Of a stretch of 64,000 nucleotides of DNA, positions 46,544-55,342 are shown piece by piece. A program made the position numbers and the translations under genes. Below the pieces are notes generated by a model. The model had not been told where the DNA came from and made no database searches. It saw nothing but the letters and a program-made list of their open reading frames with translations. This DNA comes from Anaerosacchariphilus polymeriproducens (lineage in GTDB: Bacteria; Bacillota; Clostridia; Lachnospirales; Lachnospiraceae). The stretch is taken from positions 1 through 64,000 of the forward strand of contig NZ_QRCT01000013.1 in NCBI RefSeq assembly GCF_003363435.1, in the 5' to 3' direction. Every line of letters starts with the position of its first letter. Positions within the stretch are counted from its first letter, which is position 1.

Positions 46544-47215
46544 TTATACCCCCTTAGCTTCGCTGCCCCAAATAATTTTGTGCAGCTGCATCTGAAGTGT
46601 TGCCTTATTTAATTGATTCATTTTCATCCATTCTACAATATCTTCTAACTGAATTTTACCATAGACAGGACTAATATAAACATTTGTTTTTTCTAGTAAT
46701 CTATTTTGATAAATAACCTGTTTCGCATGTTCTAAATCTGCTATTGTACTTACAACAAATTTAACAACATCCTCTTTCTGTAATGAGCTTAAGTTTTCTA
46801 TTTTCATATATTGTTCCATCCTGCTGGAAGGAAGCTTATAGTCCATAGTTAATGTTACTCTTTCATTAAATCTTTGTTTTATTGGTAAAAGATCTATACT
46901 TCCATTCGTCTCTATTTCAATCTTAACATTTGAGACTTCCAGAAGAGACTCTATTAACTGTATTATATTATTTTGTAACAATGGTTCTCCACCTGTTAAA
47001 GTCACATGGTGTATTCCTGTACTTTTTATATAATCTGCGATTTCTTCTCTAGTAAGCTCTTCTGTTCCGCAGTCTTTTTGATTTGCCCAGAGAGTATCGC
47101 AGTAACTACAATGCAGATTACAGCCTTTAAACCTTACAAACACGGCTAATTGTCCTGCAAAAATTCCTTCTCCGTTTATACTAACAAATCGCTCTGCTAT
47201 TTGATAATATTCCAT
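46544..47215 (-). CDS. queE: 7-carboxy-7-deazaguanine synthase QueE
   Basis: Radical SAM enzyme that contracts 6-carboxytetrahydropterin to 7-carboxy-7-deazaguanine; 223 residues. Cluster motif CNLHCSYC (CX3CX2C, near residue 32), VNGEG-type start [12 protein letters not shown] and [10 protein letters not shown]. It lies 9 bp after queD. Confidence 0.96.
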   Translation of the reverse strand: MEYYQIAERFVSINGEGIFAGQLAVFVRFKGCNLHCSYCDTLWANQKDCGTEELTREEIADYIKSTGIHHVTLTGGEPLLQNNIIQLIESLLEVSNVKIEIETNGSIDLLPIKQRFNERVTLTMDYKLPSSRMEQYMKIENLSSLQKEDVVKFVVSTIADLEHAKQVIYQNRLLEKTNVYISPVYGKIQLEDIVEWMKMNQLNKATLQMQLHKIIWGSEAKGV

Positions 47216-47224
47216 TTTTACACC

Positions 47225-47644
47225 TCATCCTTCATAAACTGCACAGTTATTAGGTGTTTCATAAACAGAAACTCGCTTCACTTGATATCCTTTTTTTTCA
47301 ATCGAGTGAAAAAAGAATTCAGCGAATTTCTCAGCAGTTGGACGAAACGGTATTGAAACAATACGAAAACCATCTTCTACTAAACAATTTAAAGTCTGTT
47401 CCCTCATCGTTTCTTTTTCAATAATTAAACAATGATCAAAATCTTCTGCTAGTTTTTTCAAATCTTTCTTCAATTGTGTAAAATCTACAACCATTCCTTT
47501 ACATTGTCCTTCGTCCTGAAGCTCTTTGGTCTGAACTTCTACCAAAAGCCTCCACCTATGTCCATGAATATGACTACATTTTCCGTTATATCCCGATAAA
47601 AAGTGTGCACTGTCAAAGCTTTCTTCTACTATAATACTATACAT
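47225..47644 (-). CDS. queD: 6-carboxytetrahydropterin synthase QueD
   Basis: Zinc enzyme of the PTPS fold, 139 residues. Cys-His ligands in FDSAHFLSG and KCSHIHGHRW, and the C-terminal YETPNN with Glu. The start at 47644 has AAAGGAGTAAAG upstream; 19 earlier codons overlap the activase gene. It overlaps the activase stop by 8 bp, so the two genes are translationally coupled, which ties the activase to queuosine precursor synthesis. Confidence 0.94.
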   Translation of the reverse strand: MYSIIVEESFDSAHFLSGYNGKCSHIHGHRWRLLVEVQTKELQDEGQCKGMVVDFTQLKKDLKKLAEDFDHCLIIEKETMREQTLNCLVEDGFRIVSIPFRPTAEKFAEFFFHSIEKKGYQVKRVSVYETPNNCAVYEG

Positions 47645-48416
47645 CTTCTTTACTCCTTTGAATAAAATTAAGTCCATAATAACAACAACCGATAGCTCCA
47701 TTATAGCCGGCTTCCGGAACCGTTATTACTTGTTCATAATGTTTGGATAAGTAGTAACTTAGTCCCTGATTATTGGCTACTCCCCCTGTCAACACCATTT
47801 TTTCACCTGGGAAAGCAGAAAGTAAAGGTCTTACTCTTCGATATAAAGAATAGTTAATACTGGCACATAATCTCTCTAAAGAAATCCCTTCTGCTATTTT
47901 TCCGATTAGTTCTGATTCTGAAAATACTGCACAAGTGGCATTAAGTTCTACCGGATTCTTATAATAATGACTCATATCTTCCAGAGAAACCTCTAATACA
48001 TTTGCCATGTTTTCCAAGTACCTTCCACATGATGCTGCACATTTATCATTTAAATCTAAATCTGTTATGATTCCCTTTTCGACTTTTGCTATCTTTACAT
48101 CCTGTCCGCCAATATCCAACAAAATGAAATTCTTCCAGCCCGTTTGAAATATACCTCCATAAACATGAGCTTTTACTTCATTAATTGGTGTAAACTCATT
48201 TAGATTTGTATTATTTCTTCCGTACCCGGTCGAAATTTTCATATCAATGTGATTTAATCCCAGACGATTCAAATCTACTATTAATTTTTCATCAAAATAA
48301 CAGTAATCACGGTAAAATGACATTGTACTAATCATTTGTTTATGTATGATATTATTTTCCTCCATAACAACTACCTTAACGGCTCTGCTTCCAAGATCAA
48401 TTCCCAGAACTCTCAT
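47637..48416 (-). CDS. 2-hydroxyacyl-CoA dehydratase/benzoyl-CoA reductase activase homologue (HgdC type)
   Basis: ASKHA-fold ATPase that in known systems drives a single low-potential electron into a partner enzyme; 259 residues. GIDLGSRAVK (phosphate 1, residue 5), DIGGQDVK (residue 101) and VLTGGVANN are present. Both Cys that hold the bridging [4Fe-4S] cluster are kept: NDKCAASCGRY (Cys126) and NATCAVFSES (Cys162). So it looks like a working activase. It overlaps the HgdB-like gene by 4 bp upstream and queD by 8 bp downstream. The reaction served is unknown. Confidence 0.88.
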   Translation of the reverse strand: MRVLGIDLGSRAVKVVVMEENNIIHKQMISTMSFYRDYCYFDEKLIVDLNRLGLNHIDMKISTGYGRNNTNLNEFTPINEVKAHVYGGIFQTGWKNFILLDIGGQDVKIAKVEKGIITDLDLNDKCAASCGRYLENMANVLEVSLEDMSHYYKNPVELNATCAVFSESELIGKIAEGISLERLCASINYSLYRRVRPLLSAFPGEKMVLTGGVANNQGLSYYLSKHYEQVITVPEAGYNGAIGCCYYGLNFIQRSKEDV

Positions 48417-49414
48417 TGATACACCCCCTTTAAGTCAGACAACATATCAATAAAAGCCTCTATTCTGAGTTTCGTTCTTGCGTCTAGGGCAGGGCTTTGA
48501 TCTCCTTCGATATTCAAAATCGGAATATCAATGTTAGACTTTATCATAATATCATCCAGTGCCCTATGGCAGAATGCCTGTGTATAATGGATAATACCAT
48601 CTAATTTTCGTTTTTCTATTTGCTTTTTTATTTCTTCTATCCGATACAGGTTTCCATATGGATACGTATAATCTAAATATTGATCTATAATGGAAACGGC
48701 ATTGCCTGCACGCGGAAAAGTAAATTCCCTTTGAACTTCATTATATATAATTCTAGCATCTAAAGTTTCAACATAATCATATATGTCTATTGTCATAGGA
48801 GGGACTCCAATATATCCTAGACGAAGTTTTTTGGGATTGGCAGTTCTACTTTTCATTTCGTCAAGTACACTTTGGAGCATAACTGCAAATGATTTTGGAT
48901 CGCCTTGAAAATCACTACAGCTTACCTGATATAAATGATTCTCAAAACCGGTCACCTTCTCTTCCTCAAAGGTAAGTCTGTCTATTTCCTGTACCAGTCT
49001 TCGAATCTGATTCAATTCTTTTCTCTTTTCTTCAACTTGGTCCAGATCTACTTGTAATTGTTCCATCAAATCCGAAAGGGACTTTTCTAATTCTTTCTTT
49101 TTCTGACTATATGGAAAAGAAAAAGGATAAATTTTTTTTCCTTTTTGTTTCCATAATTCTATTAGAGATTTGGAATTGGAACAATCACCTTCTATGACTC
49201 CGATAAGTTCATTTATTTGATGCTCCATACATACACCATACAAGCCTTTGATCCAAGCACACATACTCTTGGGAAAACCTTCTTTTTCAGCTACTTCAAT
49301 ATATCTCGCATTATTTTCTGCTGTTACAAATATATTATTTAAATCTATCGGAATTAAACCTGCACAGTATACTATTTCTATTGGAACTGTAGTTGTGATA
49401 CCTATTTTATTCAT
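48413..49414 (-). CDS. HgdB-like single-subunit iron-sulfur reductase/dehydratase homologue
   Basis: A 333-residue member of the 2-hydroxyglutaryl-CoA dehydratase D-component family. Cys52 (SMCAWIKG), Cys78 (GDCSNSKS) and Cys282 (AFCHRA) are placed like the three cluster ligands of HgdB/BcrB proteins. There is no HgdA-type second subunit and no CoA-metabolism gene nearby. It is the first gene behind a preQ1 riboswitch and is followed by its activase and queD-queE-folE-queC. I infer a reductive step in queuosine metabolism or salvage rather than amino-acid fermentation. Confidence 0.85.
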   Translation of the reverse strand: MNKIGITTTVPIEIVYCAGLIPIDLNNIFVTAENNARYIEVAEKEGFPKSMCAWIKGLYGVCMEHQINELIGVIEGDCSNSKSLIELWKQKGKKIYPFSFPYSQKKKELEKSLSDLMEQLQVDLDQVEEKRKELNQIRRLVQEIDRLTFEEEKVTGFENHLYQVSCSDFQGDPKSFAVMLQSVLDEMKSRTANPKKLRLGYIGVPPMTIDIYDYVETLDARIIYNEVQREFTFPRAGNAVSIIDQYLDYTYPYGNLYRIEEIKKQIEKRKLDGIIHYTQAFCHRALDDIMIKSNIDIPILNIEGDQSPALDARTKLRIEAFIDMLSDLKGVYQ

Positions 49415-49453
49415 CTCTTACCTTTCTACTCGATTCGAACCGTTTTTTACTAA

Positions 49454-49478
49454 AATAAAAAAGGACCCACCGGTCCTT
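49454..49478 (-). terminator. Terminator of the preQ1 riboswitch
   Basis: Minus strand AAGGACC, loop GGTG, GGTCCTT, followed by TTTTATT. It lies 28 nt after the aptamer and before the HgdB-like gene, so it is the likely expression platform. Confidence 0.88.
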
Positions 49479-49506
49479 AAATACTCAAAAATGTTCTGAG
49501 AAATAA

Positions 49507-49549
49507 GTCCTAGTTTTATTTATAGACAGGATGGATTACGAACTGTCTC
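49507..49549 (-). promoter_or_regulatory. PreQ1-I riboswitch
   Basis: Minus strand: P1 stem GACAG...CTGTC, the loop start TTCGTAATCCATC, and the A-rich tail TATAAATAAAACTAGG, which match the preQ1-I consensus (hairpin with UUC and a following AAAAACUA segment for the H-type pseudoknot). With the terminator downstream it should switch the HgdB-activase-queDE-folE-queC operon off when preQ1 is present. Confidence 0.85.
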
Positions 49550-49565
49550 ATTTATTAACGTCCTT

Positions 49566-49594
49566 ATTATTACTAAAAAATATCCGTTTGTCAA
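49566..49594 (-). promoter_or_regulatory. Sigma-A promoter of the preQ1-controlled operon
   Basis: Minus strand TTGACA (49589-49594), 17-bp spacer, AATAAT (49566-49571), about 17 bp before the riboswitch and just after the arylsulfotransferase stop codon. Confidence 0.7.
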
Positions 49595-49618
49595 GTCATT
49601 TTAAGAATTATTATAATA

Positions 49619-51598
49619 TTAACTATTAATTCGAGATTCGTTAGATATTTTAACCCACTTTCTGGTTTTTTTCATCGTTCCTCTGACATTTAAATATAGT
49701 TTGTAATTATCGTTTTCAAGTCCATACAAAGGAACTGCTACTGCATAAAGCATATTTGCAAAAATACTAAGAGTTTGTTTCGTTTCTGAGAAATCTTTTC
49801 TATAACAATGATTGGTTCCCACTAAATATACTTGTTCAACCGCATGATCTCTAGCTTTAATTAATATGATATCTTCACAAATACGAATATTATTTATATC
49901 TTTTTTATTCGTTACTTCTAAATTTTTAAATTGATTTTTATCTATACTGATTTTTTCTATTTTCTCAAGACCGCCCAAAACATACTCTTTTAAAATTGGC
50001 ATTGGACGACTGATCTCTTTTATATAAGGTCGGAACGGATATGCTGTGAAAAAGCCTGTCTTAACGAAATATTCATTGATCGATTCTTTTACTTGTGTAT
50101 CCATCTCAGCAATTAAACCATAATTATCTTCCATCGTTGGTTGTAAATGTCCTCCCATAGAAAATATTCTTTTTTCATCTCTTTTAAAAACAGCATTTGA
50201 ACGTATGGTAGATTTATAAAACGGATACTTTTCTACCATTGTTACTGTAAAATTTTTTTCATCAATCCTAAATATACTGGCATAAGACTTTTCATCTTCA
50301 TCAAAATAAGATACTTTTCTACGTTTGTCTACATGATTATCATAAAGTAGAACATAACTCACATGTTCCTCAAATTCAAATTGATCGCTTACATCTACTA
50401 CTGCATGCTGCTGATAAAACCACTTTATATCTCCTTCGGGTATCAAGACTTTATCTTTCAGTGATGAATTATCCCAAAATTTAGGATTACTAAGTATCCA
50501 AACTAATTCATTGGTTTTCCAATCTATCTTTGCTATGCTATGAATATTTCTCATTGAAATCAATATTGTTTGAGTTTTATCTTGATATGTTACAGCATTG
50601 ACATGAGCCCAATCGATTCTGTCGATACAAGTATCATCAAATAATTGATTTAAGGAAAGTTCTTTGCGTACTTCGCCTGTATTTCTGTCTAATTCCATAA
50701 CTGCATTTTCTAAATAATCATCGCAGGTACTTGCACAAGCAACAATATTACCTCCTTCCGTCATTTCTGATGCATTATGATGAATTCCTTTGGGCACATA
50801 AAATGTCTTATATACTCTTCCACTAAAGTCCATTTCATGTATCTGTATTGCATGAGGATTTCCATGCGTTGGCCGGTTAATATCTTTTTCTTCATATAAG
50901 AACCTACCATTTGATAACAAGAAAATACCATATCCTTTTGATTGTTCCGCCAGATAATATCTGACATTCCCTGAAACATCAAAAGCACATGTTGTAATTG
51001 CAGTACCACCTGATATTAAAATAAATGGCTCTGATGAAGGCCTTGTTTTCTTCTTCACACGAATAATATCACGCCATTTTGCAGGGATAGAATCCGTTTT
51101 AATAGATAGTTCTCTTCTCTGGACAATTTCACCTTTTTTATTTTCAAGTGACATCATAATTACATTTGTACGATCCGCATATAGCCCTAAGATTTCAACT
51201 CGATGATCTGTCTTAAATTCCGTTTCTCCAAAAAAGGATTCCTCTTTTGTATCTCCAATTACTTCATATAAAACTTTATATTCTTCCTTTGTATTAAATA
51301 CAGCCAATGCTGTTAACGGTGCTATATTATAAGGATCTAAAACAACCAGCATTGTTTCAAAACTATATTTTTTAGATTGCAATAAATCTTCTATTACTAA
51401 ATCATTAGACATAGAGATTAATGGTCTGGCATTTCTTTTTAATATATTAGATTGTATGGAGTTTATCTTTATCCTGCTATATTGTTTTTCATAATGTCTT
51501 CCCATCAGCCTGAGCCAATAATAGTTTTTATTTTTATAGAAACTTATTTTTTTTAATTTCTTCAAAATATTGAAGACCCTGGTAATTTTTTGTTTCAT
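49619..51598 (-). CDS. Arylsulfotransferase (ASST family), no signal peptide
   Basis: A 659-residue beta-propeller protein of the aryl-sulfate sulfotransferase family, which moves sulfate between phenolic compounds without PAPS. Expected active-site segments are present: HGNPHAIQIHE and HHNASEMTEGG, DWAHVNAVTY, SMRNIHSIAKID (Arg) and QQHAVVDV (the nucleophilic His region). The N-terminus is basic and polar (MKQKITRVFNILKKLKK), so unlike periplasmic AssT it should stay in the cytoplasm. The ribosome site AAAGGAA is 15 bases away. It closes the cysD-cysNC-CHR-two-component operon. Confidence 0.85.
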   Translation of the reverse strand: MKQKITRVFNILKKLKKISFYKNKNYYWLRLMGRHYEKQYSRIKINSIQSNILKRNARPLISMSNDLVIEDLLQSKKYSFETMLVVLDPYNIAPLTALAVFNTKEEYKVLYEVIGDTKEESFFGETEFKTDHRVEILGLYADRTNVIMMSLENKKGEIVQRRELSIKTDSIPAKWRDIIRVKKKTRPSSEPFILISGGTAITTCAFDVSGNVRYYLAEQSKGYGIFLLSNGRFLYEEKDINRPTHGNPHAIQIHEMDFSGRVYKTFYVPKGIHHNASEMTEGGNIVACASTCDDYLENAVMELDRNTGEVRKELSLNQLFDDTCIDRIDWAHVNAVTYQDKTQTILISMRNIHSIAKIDWKTNELVWILSNPKFWDNSSLKDKVLIPEGDIKWFYQQHAVVDVSDQFEFEEHVSYVLLYDNHVDKRRKVSYFDEDEKSYASIFRIDEKNFTVTMVEKYPFYKSTIRSNAVFKRDEKRIFSMGGHLQPTMEDNYGLIAEMDTQVKESINEYFVKTGFFTAYPFRPYIKEISRPMPILKEYVLGGLEKIEKISIDKNQFKNLEVTNKKDINNIRICEDIILIKARDHAVEQVYLVGTNHCYRKDFSETKQTLSIFANMLYAVAVPLYGLENDNYKLYLNVRGTMKKTRKWVKISNESRINS

Positions 51599-51646
51599 CT
51601 TAATTCATTTCGTTCCTTTCTTGTTAGAAATTCTGTCTTAAACATT

Positions 51647-53143
51647 TTAAATACTTTGTTTATTTAATAAGTCTAATGTAAACCAAAACCGAACTCCATT
51701 TTTCTCATTTTCTACACCATAGTCACCATGGTGAAGCTTAATAATCGTTTGAACAATATAAAGCCCCAGCCCGGTTCCACCTATTAAGGTTTTTTCAATA
51801 TTTGAATTATCCCCTTGATAAAAACTATTCCAAATTTTTTTCTTTTCTCTCTCGTCTATCTTTTCACCTTCATTATACACAGATACTGTAACCTTATTTT
51901 TTTCTTTCTCTGTTTCAACTTTAATATGAATCTGATTTCCAGTTTTGGTATGTTTAAAAGCATTTATGATATAATTACTGACTGCTTGTTCTAAGTACTT
52001 TTTATTTCCCATAACGAAACATGTTTTTTCTATATTAATTGTATATTTAATATTTTTTTGCTCCATTAAAACATGATAAGTTTCTAAAAGAGTGTTTACC
52101 AAATCACTTAAATTCAATGTACTTAATTCCATACTTTCAATTCCATGTTCGGCAGAAAATATAGCTAACATGCTCTCAATTAATTTATTCATATAATTAA
52201 CTTCATCTAAAAGCGAGTTGTAATATTCTTCTTTTTTTCGCTCATCATTAAGATAATACAGCATTTCGACCTGGCTGGATATTACAGCCAAAGGTGTTTT
52301 TAATTCATGAGATACATTATTTACAAATTGTTTCCTCATTTTTTCCATTTCTGATTTATATCTATTTTCTTTCAGCAAATTCAAATTATATTTTTCCAAT
52401 TTTAAGATATGATCTTGCAATTGATCGGACATAGAATTGATACTCCGTGCCAAACGATTCAGTTCAGTATAATTTATCTTTTCGCTGACTTTCAAAGTAA
52501 AATTCTTACCAGCTATATTCTGAGCTACTAAATCGATATCTTCAATTGGTTTTGATATTTTTCCAGCAGATATATTTATTAATACACTTCCTAAAAATAT
52601 AGATATTATCAATGTAACAAATAATAATTTATTCGCATAGGAAAAACTTTTTTCTATCACATAGGTCCGCTCATAGATATAGACATAATAGTTCTTTTCA
52701 TCTTGATTTACTAATCCCAACAAACTTATTCTCTTATTATTTTCCTTATGAGCTTTCGCATTATATTGAAATTCAAACTGCTTTTCTTTAATTCTCCTAT
52801 CGATTCTTTTCTCTGTAACATCAATATCTGATAATTTATCTGTCATATATAGACTTCTAAATTTATCATCGGTAATAATAAATTTAATATTTTCTTCTTC
52901 ATAAAAAGTAAAAAAATTAACTTCATTGTTATCTTCTTCACTATTATCTTTGCTATTATATTTTTCAATCTCCTTAGAAAAATCTAAGTCTTGAATTTCA
53001 TTATAGGCTTTTTCCATCAATTTTTCTTTTTTATTAATATAATATGCATCAGCAAATAATAAGTAAAAGATACAGGTTCCACCTATTACACCTATTAATA
53101 ATAATAACTCTGTAATAATTAATCTACTTTTGATCGTTTTCAT
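51647..53143 (-). CDS. Sensor histidine kinase with extracellular domain
   Basis: A 498-residue kinase. One helix near residues 8-30 and another near 172-193 enclose an acidic, charged sensor domain of about 140 residues without a recognised family. HAMP (about 195-245), HisKA with NNVSHELKTPLAV (His near 276) and HATPase_c with NAFKHTKTG and GGTGLGLYI follow. It overlaps its response regulator by 20 bp. The operon position suggests it senses a sulfate-, chromate- or phenol-related signal; that is inference. Confidence 0.9.
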   Translation of the reverse strand: MKTIKSRLIITELLLLIGVIGGTCIFYLLFADAYYINKKEKLMEKAYNEIQDLDFSKEIEKYNSKDNSEEDNNEVNFFTFYEEENIKFIITDDKFRSLYMTDKLSDIDVTEKRIDRRIKEKQFEFQYNAKAHKENNKRISLLGLVNQDEKNYYVYIYERTYVIEKSFSYANKLLFVTLIISIFLGSVLINISAGKISKPIEDIDLVAQNIAGKNFTLKVSEKINYTELNRLARSINSMSDQLQDHILKLEKYNLNLLKENRYKSEMEKMRKQFVNNVSHELKTPLAVISSQVEMLYYLNDERKKEEYYNSLLDEVNYMNKLIESMLAIFSAEHGIESMELSTLNLSDLVNTLLETYHVLMEQKNIKYTINIEKTCFVMGNKKYLEQAVSNYIINAFKHTKTGNQIHIKVETEKEKNKVTVSVYNEGEKIDEREKKKIWNSFYQGDNSNIEKTLIGGTGLGLYIVQTIIKLHHGDYGVENEKNGVRFWFTLDLLNKQSI

Positions 53144-53825
53144 TATTTTTTACCTCAAACCGATATCCGATCCCATAAATTGATTGAATATAAGAAGAAT
53201 ATTCTCTAAGTTTTGTCCGCAATTGTTTAATTACAGTATCAACAGTCCTTTCTCCTCCAATATACTCGATTCCCCATACGGAAGATAGAATCTGTTCTCT
53301 GGACAAAACAATTGATTCGTTTTCAATCAAATAAAGGAGCAACTGATATTCTCTAGGTGTCAATAACAATTCTTCTTCTTTTAGATATACTTTTTGACTG
53401 TTACGATATAATACTAAATCTTCAATTTCTACAAAATCATCATACTTAACAATACGTTTAAATATTGCTTCCATACGCACTTTAAGCACAGACAATAAAA
53501 ACGGTTTCGTAATATAATCATCTGTACCAACATTAAAGCCTTTTATCTGATCACTTTCTGAATTTTTTGCAGTAATCATAATAACCGGAACTTTTGAAAT
53601 ATTTCTTATTTCCTCCAAAACCGTATATCCATCACAATAAGGCAGCATAACATCCAATAGTACCATATCTACGATTTGATTATTCGAACAAAATACCTCT
53701 AAAGCTTGTTCCCCATCCTCTGCTTCTAAGACATAATATTGGTTCATAAGCAAAAAATCCTTAACTGTCTTTCGTAATTTTTCTTCATCTTCAACCAATA
53801 AAATAACCTTCTGTTCATTTAACAT
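53124..53825 (-). CDS. OmpR-family response regulator
   Basis: A 233-residue regulator: receiver domain with VEDEE near residue 12, phospho-Asp in VLLDVMLP (near 57) and Lys in TKPF (near 107), then a winged helix with REQILSSVWG. AAAGGATAT lies upstream of the ATG. It starts 40 bp after the CHR transporter stop and is coupled to the kinase. Confidence 0.92.
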   Translation of the reverse strand: MLNEQKVILLVEDEEKLRKTVKDFLLMNQYYVLEAEDGEQALEVFCSNNQIVDMVLLDVMLPYCDGYTVLEEIRNISKVPVIMITAKNSESDQIKGFNVGTDDYITKPFLLSVLKVRMEAIFKRIVKYDDFVEIEDLVLYRNSQKVYLKEEELLLTPREYQLLLYLIENESIVLSREQILSSVWGIEYIGGERTVDTVIKQLRTKLREYSSYIQSIYGIGYRFEVKNNENDQK

Positions 53826-53865
53826 AACTTGTTATATCCTTTCCTATACAAAGAAATACCGTACA

Positions 53866-55317
53866 TTATATAAACTTTGATACTAATAAAGATAATGTAA
53901 CTGAAATTATAATAAGTATCCCACTTTTAAACTTATATTTATAATACAAAAAAACATTCAAAATATAAATACCTAATATTATTCCTAATATAAATAAAGG
54001 ATTCTTTTCTAAATTTCTTCCAATATTCATACCATTATTCAGCATTGAAATCATAACATTTAGCAATAAGCCTGAAACAATCGGCCTTATCCATCTTCGT
54101 ATTAATTTTAAGACATCGAGTTCCTCAAAACATTCATACAAATAATATCCTAAAGAAAGTACTGCACAAGAACCTGTTACACTACATATAAATCCTGCAA
54201 AAGCTACTATATAACCGGCAAAAATACTTCCCGTTGCATGAAAGCCTATATAATAACCGATTCCAGACAATGTCTTACACAAAATAGAACCAGGCAAGAT
54301 ATTGACAATGGATACTAATCTTCCATAAAATTCATCTGCAGATACCATCTGGGTCGAAACAAACATTCCATCTGCCACAGTCAGATATGCATCCCCTCCG
54401 CCAAAAGAAATCCATGTAGAAAACATTCCTTTCACTAAGTAAATAGCAGAATCCATAGATACAACCAATGCCGGTATAGCAATGATACAAACTAAACTTA
54501 AACAGATGAACTCTGTCTTAATAAATGGATGCCATGGTACTATTCTAAATTTTTTTGATTTAGAAATACTATCTTTTAATCCATAGCAGGATAAACTTAT
54601 CATAAGAACTTGAACAAATAGAAATACATATTCATTCTTTATCAACTCAGCCTTTCCAACACACAAAAAATATATAGTAACAATTAGTATAGAAATCAAT
54701 GTGTTTTTCAAATTAAATCTACATTTTGTATAAAAAATACCGAAAAACGAAGCTGATAAAACATGAATGGCTGAAACTGCAAATATCGGCGTTTTATCAA
54801 TTCCTATAAGATGATATATATTCTTCCCTCCAGTTAATAGAAATACTGCTAAAATAATAATACAAGTTTTTATAAAACGTACTTTATATTCCGACTGACT
54901 CTCCTGCACTACTTTTCGAACATAGTCCGTTAAAAGACACATAATAAAAGCAGTGATACCCAAAGAAGCAAATTCAATGATTGAACTCATTTTCGTTCCC
55001 ATTCGTGAAAGAACTGAAATTAATAAAACTGTAATGATACCTCCCGGCAAAGACATTAGAAAAGCAGAGCTCAGCATACCTGTCACTCCAAATAATCTCT
55101 TCCCAACACCAGCAGCAATTTTTGTAGAAAATGCTCCTGGAGTTATACTAGCTACAATAACTTCCTTATTCAGTTCTTCTTTTTCTATTAAATGCTTTTC
55201 ACTTACAAACTCTTGCTCAATAATAGGAATTACTGCATTTCCTCCACCAAATCCGATACATCCTGCTTTTAACATTGCTAAAGAAAAATCAAACTTTTTT
55301 TTCGTTTCCCTTTTCAT
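53866..55317 (-). CDS. chrA: CHR-family (chromate/sulfate-type) transporter, two-domain
   Basis: Membrane protein of 483 residues with two homologous CHR domains: the first has KAGCIGFGGGNAVIPIIEQEF and SITPGAFSTKIAAGVG, the second WISFGGGDAYLTVADGMFV and NILPGSILCKTLSG. Known long-chain CHR proteins export chromate, a sulfate mimic. Here it follows sulfate-activating genes by 25 bp, so sulfate or sulfo-compound transport is a reasonable alternative. Confidence 0.88.
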   Translation of the reverse strand: MKRETKKKFDFSLAMLKAGCIGFGGGNAVIPIIEQEFVSEKHLIEKEELNKEVIVASITPGAFSTKIAAGVGKRLFGVTGMLSSAFLMSLPGGIITVLLISVLSRMGTKMSSIIEFASLGITAFIMCLLTDYVRKVVQESQSEYKVRFIKTCIIILAVFLLTGGKNIYHLIGIDKTPIFAVSAIHVLSASFFGIFYTKCRFNLKNTLISILIVTIYFLCVGKAELIKNEYVFLFVQVLMISLSCYGLKDSISKSKKFRIVPWHPFIKTEFICLSLVCIIAIPALVVSMDSAIYLVKGMFSTWISFGGGDAYLTVADGMFVSTQMVSADEFYGRLVSIVNILPGSILCKTLSGIGYYIGFHATGSIFAGYIVAFAGFICSVTGSCAVLSLGYYLYECFEELDVLKLIRRWIRPIVSGLLLNVMISMLNNGMNIGRNLEKNPLFILGIILGIYILNVFLYYKYKFKSGILIIISVTLSLLVSKFI

Positions 55318-55342
55318 TTTTATTCCCTTTTATCTTTTGTTT

